Shown here: positions 34,816 through 39,527 of the stretch, piece after piece | Position numbering within the stretch: the stretch's first letter is position 1 | Layout: the number at the start of each line of letters is the position of its first letter | Assembly (NCBI GenBank): GCA_004553715.1 | Contig: SFKP01000005.1 | Coordinates: 1-39,527 of the forward strand | Direction of reading: 5' to 3' | Source of the DNA: Clostridiales bacterium | Lineage (GTDB): Bacteria > Bacillota > Clostridia > TANB77 > CAG-508 | Length of the DNA: 39,527 nt | Notes under the pieces: model-generated | Database searches by the model: none | Told to the model about the DNA's origin: nothing | What the model saw: only the letters and a program-made list of their open reading frames with translations | Program-made: the position numbers and the translations under genes

Positions 34816-36114
34816 ATGAAAGATTTTTTAGGAATTGAACAAGTAAAAGCTTTAGAAATATTAGATTCTAGAGGAAACCCAACTGTGCAAGTTGAGGTAA
34901 TTACAGAAGATGGATCAAATGGTGTTGCAATGGTACCATCTGGAGCATCTACAGGTAGCTTTGAAGCTGTTGAGTTAAGAGATGGAGATAAATCAAGATA
35001 TTTAGGAAAAGGTGTTTTAAAAGCAGTAGAAAATGTAAATGAAATTATAGCAAAAGAAATTGAAGGAATGAATGTCTTTGACCAAACAGCTATTGATAAA
35101 AAATTAATAGAAATAGATGGAACAGAAAACAAAGCAAAATTGGGAGCAAATGCAACTCTTGGAGTTTCACTTGCAGTAGCAAGAGCAGCAGCAAATGCTT
35201 TAGGTATGAGCTTATATAAATATATAGGGGGAGTAAATGCAAAAACAATGCCTATTCCAATGATGAACATTATGAATGGCGGAAAACATGCAGATAGTAC
35301 ATTAAGTGTACAAGAATTTATGATTATGCCAATTGGAGCAAAAACTTTTTCTGAATGTGTAAGAATGTGTGCAGAAGTATATCACAATTTAAAAAAAGTA
35401 TTAAAAGAAAGGGGATTAGCAACAGCTGTAGGTGATGAAGGCGGATTTGCACCAAATGTAAAAGATGAAAAGGAAGCATTAGATACAATAGTAGAAGCAA
35501 TAAGAAAAGCTGGATACAAACCAGGAGAAGAAATCTCATTAGCATTAGATTTAGCTGCAACAGAAATGTATGATGAAGCTAAAAAAATAGGAAAAGATGG
35601 ATATTATTATTTCTGGAAAATTGATGAATTAAAAACAGTTGATGAAATGATAGACTTTATGGAAGATTTAGTAAATAATTATCCAATCATTTCAATTGAA
35701 GATGGTTTAGCAGAAGAAGATTGGGACGGATGGAAAAAGCTAACAGATAGATTAGGTGGAAGAGTACAAATTGTTGGAGATGACTTATTTGTAACAAATA
35801 TTAATAGATTACAAAAAGGCTTAGATACAAAAACAGCAAATAGCATTTTAATTAAATTAAATCAAATAGGAACATTAACAGAAACATTAGATGCAATAGA
35901 ATTAGCAAAAAGAAATGGATATACAGCAGTTGTATCACATCGTTCTGGAGAAACAGAAGATACTACGATAGCAGATGTCGTTGTTGCAACAAATGCAGGT
36001 CAAATAAAGACAGGAGCACCTTGCAGAACAGATAGAGTTGCAAAATACAATAGATTATTAAATATTGAAGCAGAACTTGGAGATGTAGCAATATATCCAC
36101 ATGAATTAAAATAA
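34816..36114 (+). CDS. eno: Enolase
   Basis: 432 aa, ATG 34816 after AAGGAGG. Dehydrates 2-phosphoglycerate to phosphoenolpyruvate. L-D-S-R-G-N-P-T, P-S-G-A-S-T-G-S, G-D-E-G-G-F-A-P, and S-H-R-S-G-E-T-E-D-T-T with metal and catalytic residues are present. Last gene of the glycolytic cluster. Confidence 0.97.
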   Translation: MKDFLGIEQVKALEILDSRGNPTVQVEVITEDGSNGVAMVPSGASTGSFEAVELRDGDKSRYLGKGVLKAVENVNEIIAKEIEGMNVFDQTAIDKKLIEIDGTENKAKLGANATLGVSLAVARAAANALGMSLYKYIGGVNAKTMPIPMMNIMNGGKHADSTLSVQEFMIMPIGAKTFSECVRMCAEVYHNLKKVLKERGLATAVGDEGGFAPNVKDEKEALDTIVEAIRKAGYKPGEEISLALDLAATEMYDEAKKIGKDGYYYFWKIDELKTVDEMIDFMEDLVNNYPIISIEDGLAEEDWDGWKKLTDRLGGRVQIVGDDLFVTNINRLQKGLDTKTANSILIKLNQIGTLTETLDAIELAKRNGYTAVVSHRSGETEDTTIADVVVATNAGQIKTGAPCRTDRVAKYNRLLNIEAELGDVAIYPHELK

Positions 36115-36128
36115 TTAGAATTTAGAGT

Positions 36129-36171
36129 TTAGAGTTTAGAAATTAGAAAAAATCTAACTTCTAAACTCTAA
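36129..36171 (+). terminator. Hairpin after eno
   Basis: TTAGAGTTTAGAA (36129-36141) pairs with TTCTAAACTCTAA (36159-36171). No strong T-run follows, so termination is probable but not certain. Confidence 0.5.
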
Positions 36172-36187
36172 TATCTAAAAAATAAAT

Positions 36188-36263
36188 TGGGGTGTCGCCA
36201 AGCGGTAAGGCATCGGACTCTGACTCCGACATTCCGTAGGTTCGAATCCTACCACCCCAGCCA
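36188..36263 (+). tRNA. tRNA-Gln (anticodon CUG)
   Basis: 76-nt cloverleaf with encoded CCA. Acceptor TGGGGTG pairs with CACCCCA, the anticodon stem is TCGGA/TCCGA with loop CTCTGAC (anticodon CTG at loop positions 3-5), and the T-arm is GTAGG-TTCGAAT-CCTAC. It reads the CAG codon. It has a normal 7-nt anticodon loop, so it is not a frameshift suppressor. Confidence 0.93.
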
Positions 36264-36331
36264 TTGACGAATCTGTTCGAACTAAAACAGAGATATAAAT
36301 ATCATTCTGAAAATGTGCAACTGACAGCAAC

Positions 36332-36363
36332 ATGGAGCGGATTATATATTAATTAGTCTGAAC
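36332..36363 (+). repeat. Dispersed 32-nt intergenic repeat, copy 1
   Basis: 29 of 32 bases match copy 2 at 39361-39392. Located between tRNA-Gln and the rpsB promoter. Not an inverted repeat; the function is unknown. The gap 36115-36547 otherwise holds the tRNA, promoter and rpsB leader. Confidence 0.6.
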
Positions 36364-36398
36364 TATAACACAATTTTGCAAATAATGTTGTAAAATAC

Positions 36399-36428
36399 TT
36401 GACAAAATTCGGATGTAACTGGTATAAT
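36399..36428 (+). promoter_or_regulatory. Promoter of rpsB-tsf
   Basis: Consensus TTGACA (36399-36404), 18-nt spacer, consensus TATAAT (36423-36428). The strongest sigma-A promoter in the window, as expected for ribosomal genes. Confidence 0.85.
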
Positions 36429-36444
36429 ATTTAAGTTAAAATAC

Positions 36445-36493
36445 GCACATAAAATATCAGTTTAAGATTGTGCTTTATTTAAATAGAATAAAG
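36445..36493 (+). promoter_or_regulatory. rpsB 5' leader hairpins
   Basis: About 110 nt of leader separate the promoter from rpsB. GCACA (36445-36449) pairs with TGTGC (36469-36473), and CTTTATT (36473-36479) with AATAAAG (36487-36493). Autoregulation by S2 is known in bacteria and could act here, but no defined motif is recognised. Confidence 0.35.
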
Positions 36494-36547
36494 TGTTCTT
36501 AAATGTAAAAGATTTTATGGAGGTAAAACAAAAAGGAGGAATTTAAA

Positions 36548-37321
36548 ATGGCAGTAGTTGCAATGAAACAATTACTAGAAGCAGGTGTTCATTTCGGACA
36601 TCAAACAAAAAGATGGGATCCAAAAATGGCAGAATATATCTACCAAGCAAGAAATGGTATTCACATCATCGATTTACAAAAGACATCAAAGAAAATTGAT
36701 GAAGCTTATGACTTTATCAAAAGCGTAGCAGCAGAAGGAAAAGATGTACTATTTGTTGGTACAAAAAAACAAGCACAAGAATGTGTAAAAGAAGCAGCTT
36801 TAAAGAGCAATATGTTCTATGTTGATCAAAGATGGTTAGGTGGAATGCTTACAAACTTTAAAACAATTAGAACAAGAGTTGAAAGATTAAAGAAACTAGA
36901 AGAAATGGAAACAGATGGAACTTTCGATTTATTACCTAAAAAAGAAGTTGCAAATTTAAAAAATGAAATGGAAAAACTAGAAAAAAATCTTGGTGGTATT
37001 AAAGAAATGACAAAATTACCAGGAGCAATGTTTGTGGTTGATCCAAAAAATGAAAGAATAGCAGTTTTAGAAGCTAAGAAATTAAATATTCCAATTATAG
37101 GTTTAATAGACACAAACTGCAACCCAGAGGATGTTGATTATCCAATTCCAGGTAATGATGATGCAATAAGAGCAGTAAAATTAATTACAGATGTTCTTGC
37201 AGATGGAATTATTGAAGGAAGACAAGGCGAGATGACAGAAGAAATAAATATGCCAGAGCAAGCTCCAGCTGAAGAAGAAAAAAGCATGGAAGAAGTTGTA
37301 GCAGAATCAGAAGCTGAATAA
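36548..37321 (+). CDS. rpsB: 30S ribosomal protein S2
   Basis: 257 aa, ATG 36548 after AAAGGAGG. M-K-Q-L-L-E-A-G-V-H-F-G-H-Q-T and R-W-L-G-G-M-L-T-N are diagnostic. An acidic, Glu/Ala-rich tail of about 25 residues follows the core, common in clostridial S2. Paired with tsf downstream, the usual order. Confidence 0.97.
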   Translation: MAVVAMKQLLEAGVHFGHQTKRWDPKMAEYIYQARNGIHIIDLQKTSKKIDEAYDFIKSVAAEGKDVLFVGTKKQAQECVKEAALKSNMFYVDQRWLGGMLTNFKTIRTRVERLKKLEEMETDGTFDLLPKKEVANLKNEMEKLEKNLGGIKEMTKLPGAMFVVDPKNERIAVLEAKKLNIPIIGLIDTNCNPEDVDYPIPGNDDAIRAVKLITDVLADGIIEGRQGEMTEEINMPEQAPAEEEKSMEEVVAESEAE

Positions 37322-37331
37322 TTAAATTTAA

Positions 37332-37356
37332 TAGACGGCGTATTTTTAGCCGTCTA
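37332..37356 (+). terminator. Hairpin between rpsB and tsf
   Basis: TAGACGGC / GCCGTCTA with a 9-nt loop, then AAATTTT. It may partly terminate or stabilise transcript ends, adjusting the ratio of S2 to EF-Ts. Confidence 0.55.
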
Positions 37357-37387
37357 AATTTTAAAAATATAAAGGAGGACTTACAAT

Positions 37388-38266
37388 ATGGTAACAGCAC
37401 AGTTAGTAAAAGAATTAAGAGAAAAAACAGGTGCAGGAATGATGGACTGCAAAAAAGTTTTAATGGAAACTAATGGAGATATGGAAAGAGCAGCAGAGCT
37501 ATTAAGAGAAAAAGGTATAACAAAAGCTGCAAAAAAATCAGATAGAATCGCAGCAGAAGGTTTAGTATACTGCTATTTATCAGATGATAAAAAAGTAGGT
37601 GTTGTACTAGAAGTTAATGCTGAAACAGACTTCGTTGCTAAAAACGAAGAGTTTAGAACATTTGTTGCAAACACAGCAAAACAAATAGCTATAAAATCTC
37701 CAAAAGATGTTCAAGATTTATTAGCAGAAAAATCTATTGATGATTCTTCAAAAACAATACAAGAAATATTAACAGATAAAATTGCTACAATCGGTGAAAA
37801 TATGAGCATTAGAAGGTTTGAAAGATTTGAAAGCAATGGTTTAATTGAAACATATACTCACGGGGATGGAAAAATCGGAGTTTTAGTTGATTTTTCTAAG
37901 GGAAATCCAGAAGTTGCAAAAGATGTTTGTATGCAAATTGCAGCAGCTAGACCAGAATATTTAAATAGAGAAGCTGTTCCTGAAGATGCAGTAGCTCATG
38001 AAATGGAAATTTTAAAAGCACAAGCTATGAATGAAGGAAAACCAGAACAAATTGCAGAAAAAATAGTTCAAGGAAGAATTGGAAAATTTTATAGTGAAAT
38101 ATGCTTAGTAGAACAAGAATTTGTTAAAAATCCAGATATAAAAATATCAGAATTATTAAAACAAAATGATGCAGAAATAGTAAGATTTGCAAGATTTGAA
38201 AAAGGTGAAGGACTTCAAAAAAGAGAAGAAAATTTTGCTGAAGAGGTTGCAAAACAAATTAAATAG
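37388..38266 (+). CDS. tsf: Elongation factor Ts
   Basis: 292 aa, ATG 37388 after AAAGGAGG. Guanine-nucleotide exchange factor for EF-Tu. UBA-like N-terminal domain with V-K-E-L-R-E-K-T-G-A-G-M-M-D-C-K-K, and the core motif E-V-N-A-E-T-D-F-V-A-K-N. Full length. Confidence 0.96.
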   Translation: MVTAQLVKELREKTGAGMMDCKKVLMETNGDMERAAELLREKGITKAAKKSDRIAAEGLVYCYLSDDKKVGVVLEVNAETDFVAKNEEFRTFVANTAKQIAIKSPKDVQDLLAEKSIDDSSKTIQEILTDKIATIGENMSIRRFERFESNGLIETYTHGDGKIGVLVDFSKGNPEVAKDVCMQIAAARPEYLNREAVPEDAVAHEMEILKAQAMNEGKPEQIAEKIVQGRIGKFYSEICLVEQEFVKNPDIKISELLKQNDAEIVRFARFEKGEGLQKREENFAEEVAKQIK

Positions 38267-38278
38267 TTAACTAATATT

Positions 38279-38313
38279 AAAAACACGAATCGATTTATAG
38301 ATTCGTGTTTTTT
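38279..38313. terminator. Bidirectional terminator between tsf and the recombinase gene
   Basis: AAAAACACGAATC / GATTCGTGTTTTT around an 8-nt loop. Flanking A- and T-runs allow use in both directions; the two genes converge here. Confidence 0.75.
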
Positions 38314-39289
38314 AAATATTTGCCAGAGGATTATTTTCTACAGCTGCTCTTATTTGTTTGTTATCAACATGAGTATAGATTTCTGTAGTAGATATACTTT
38401 CATGTCCAAGGAGTTCTTGAAGAGCTCTAATATCGACATTTCCATATTGATACATAAGTGTTGCTGCAGTATGTCTTAATTTATGTACAGAATATTTTTT
38501 TGTATCTAATCCAGCTTTTAATAATTCTTTTTTTACAATTATTTGAACAGTTCTATTACTAATTCGTTCTTTCCTCTCACTTAAGAATAGGGCATCACGA
38601 GAATTATAAGCGATGCCTTCTCTAGGCCTAATAGCTAAATAACCATTTATTGCTTTTAAGCAAGCATTATTAAGGTATATAGTGCGTTCTTTATTACCTT
38701 TACCAATTACATTTAGTTTGCAATCATTAAAATCAATATCTTTAATATTTATATTAACAAGTTCAGAAAGACGCATTCCGCAATTTAAAAAAAGGGTTAT
38801 TATGCAATAATCACGAGCAGAATTTCTATCTTTTGTGTCTTCCTTAGCAGTATCTAATAGCTTTTTACTATCTTCTAAAGATAAATATTTTGGAATTCTT
38901 TTACCAATTTTTGGAGTTTCCAAGTCTAATGCAGGATTATTTGAGATTATTTTTTCTTTTTTATATAAATAATTAAAAAAGACCCTAATTGAAGCAACTT
39001 TTCTGGCTCTAGTAGCAGGCTTACTATTATTATGAGTAGTTAAATAAGCTAAATAAGCGTGAATATCTTCTAATGATATTAAGTTTAAATCTGAAATAGA
39101 GAAATTTGAAATATCTACTTCCTTAAAATTATCGCATTTTTTTATACTGTTAGATGCTTTAACATATTTTAAAAAGTTTGATATATCATAATTGTATTCT
39201 TTTATAGATGTTGGAGACTTATTGAGTATTGTTAACGAATAATCTAAAAATGAATTTAAAAAGTCAGGATTTTGCTCTCTATTAATCAT
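38312..39289 (-). CDS. Tyrosine recombinase, XerC/XerD-like
   Basis: 325 aa. N-terminal SAM-like core-binding domain (about 10-130) and a catalytic domain with all key residues: Arg in C-G-M-R-L-S-E-L, Lys in G-K-G-N-K-E-R-T, H-x-x-R in H-K-L-R-H-T-A-A, His in L-G-H-E-S-I-S-T-T, and the Tyr nucleophile in E-I-Y-T-H-V. Length and single-gene context next to housekeeping genes favour a chromosome-dimer-resolution Xer enzyme over a phage integrase, but a dif site was not seen. The ribosome binding site AAGGAG precedes the ATG. Confidence 0.85.
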   Translation of the reverse strand: MINREQNPDFLNSFLDYSLTILNKSPTSIKEYNYDISNFLKYVKASNSIKKCDNFKEVDISNFSISDLNLISLEDIHAYLAYLTTHNNSKPATRARKVASIRVFFNYLYKKEKIISNNPALDLETPKIGKRIPKYLSLEDSKKLLDTAKEDTKDRNSARDYCIITLFLNCGMRLSELVNINIKDIDFNDCKLNVIGKGNKERTIYLNNACLKAINGYLAIRPREGIAYNSRDALFLSERKERISNRTVQIIVKKELLKAGLDTKKYSVHKLRHTAATLMYQYGNVDIRALQELLGHESISTTEIYTHVDNKQIRAAVENNPLANI

Positions 39290-39324
39290 TATTTTCTCCT
39301 TATAATATAATTCTAATATATAAT

Positions 39325-39353
39325 AATATATAATTTTATTAGGAATTTGTCAA
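39325..39353 (-). promoter_or_regulatory. Promoter of the tyrosine recombinase gene
   Basis: On the minus strand: TTGACA (39353-39348), 17-nt spacer, TATATT (39330-39325), about 36 nt before the ATG. Confidence 0.55.
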
Positions 39354-39360
39354 ATAAATG

Positions 39361-39392
39361 ATGGAGTGGATTATATAGCAATTAGTCTGAAC
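39361..39392 (+). repeat. Dispersed 32-nt intergenic repeat, copy 2
   Basis: Matches copy 1 (36332-36363) at 29 of 32 positions. It lies in the divergent gap between the recombinase gene and the last gene. Confidence 0.6.
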
Positions 39393-39477
39393 ATTAACCT
39401 TTATTAAAATAATAATATTTTTATTTTATTTGTAAATAATAATTACATGAGAATTTTTGTGGAAAGGGGAACAAAAA

Positions 39478-39527
39478 ATGGAAGATGTTTCAATTTTAAA
39501 AGAAATAAATAAAGATAGCAAAATGGG
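39478..39527 (+). CDS. Start of a gene, cut by window end
   Basis: ATG 39478 follows GGAAAGGGG. Only 16 codons are visible (beginning M-E-D-V-S-I-L-K-E-I). Too short to identify. Confidence 0.55.
   Translation, partial: MEDVSILKEINKDSKM

Noticed and set aside
38312..39289. Tyrosine recombinase as the integrase of the left-end element
   Set aside because: It lies 34 kb away among housekeeping genes, without att-like repeats or cargo genes beside it.

Overview
This window comes from a low-GC, Gram-positive, endospore-forming anaerobe of the Clostridia type. The evidence is A/T-rich codon use, strong AGGAGG-type ribosome binding sites, germination protease (gpr), the 3' part of the mother-cell sigma factor sigK, AddA, and a gapA-pgk-tpiA-gpmI-eno glycolytic cluster. 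An uncultured gut Clostridia lineage is plausible but is an inference.

Region 1 (1-3904) is the right end of a mobile element sitting in sigK, like the skin elements of Bacillus and Clostridioides. From the left it holds: the last codons of a diversity-generating retroelement (DGR) target gene ending in a variable repeat; three tandem hairpins with 4-nt loops; a small Avd-like gene; an asparagine-codon (AAC)-rich template repeat (TR) with its own likely promoter and terminator; a small ORF; a stand-alone MutS-domain-I-like gene on the minus strand; gene remnants; and a large serine recombinase. The recombinase stop codon overlaps AATGA, the core known from the B. subtilis skin junction. The C-terminal part of sigK follows in frame at once. 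No reverse transcriptase is present in the window.

Region 2 (3900-24290) is host chromosome: sigK 3' part, a CmpB-like membrane protein, a zinc-type ABC transporter (znuA-znuC-znuB), a HAD phosphatase, a pilin-like secreted protein, a membrane-anchored cyclophilin, glyS, rpiB, pheS-pheT, nadD-nadE, a three-gene cassette (unknown protein, Nudix, RelA/SpoT-like), addA and gpr. Region 3 (24290-39527) is coaW, glgP, pyk, an rlmB-type methyltransferase, the glycolytic cluster, tRNA-Gln(CUG), rpsB-tsf, a minus-strand tyrosine recombinase and the start of one more gene.

The most striking signal is shared by six genes in both the mobile element and the chromosome: the Avd-like gene, the serine recombinase, sigK, an unknown gene at 17426, addA and pyk. 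Each is broken by one extra C placed exactly before an in-frame GGA glycine codon, so the ribosome meets NNN CGG A. Skipping the C restores the full protein, including the Walker A motif of AddA and the SGET motif of pyruvate kinase. By my reading, CGG occurs in frame nowhere else in the intact genes. This suggests that CGG is an unassigned codon and that CGGA is a +1 frameshift or four-base-codon signal used by this lineage.
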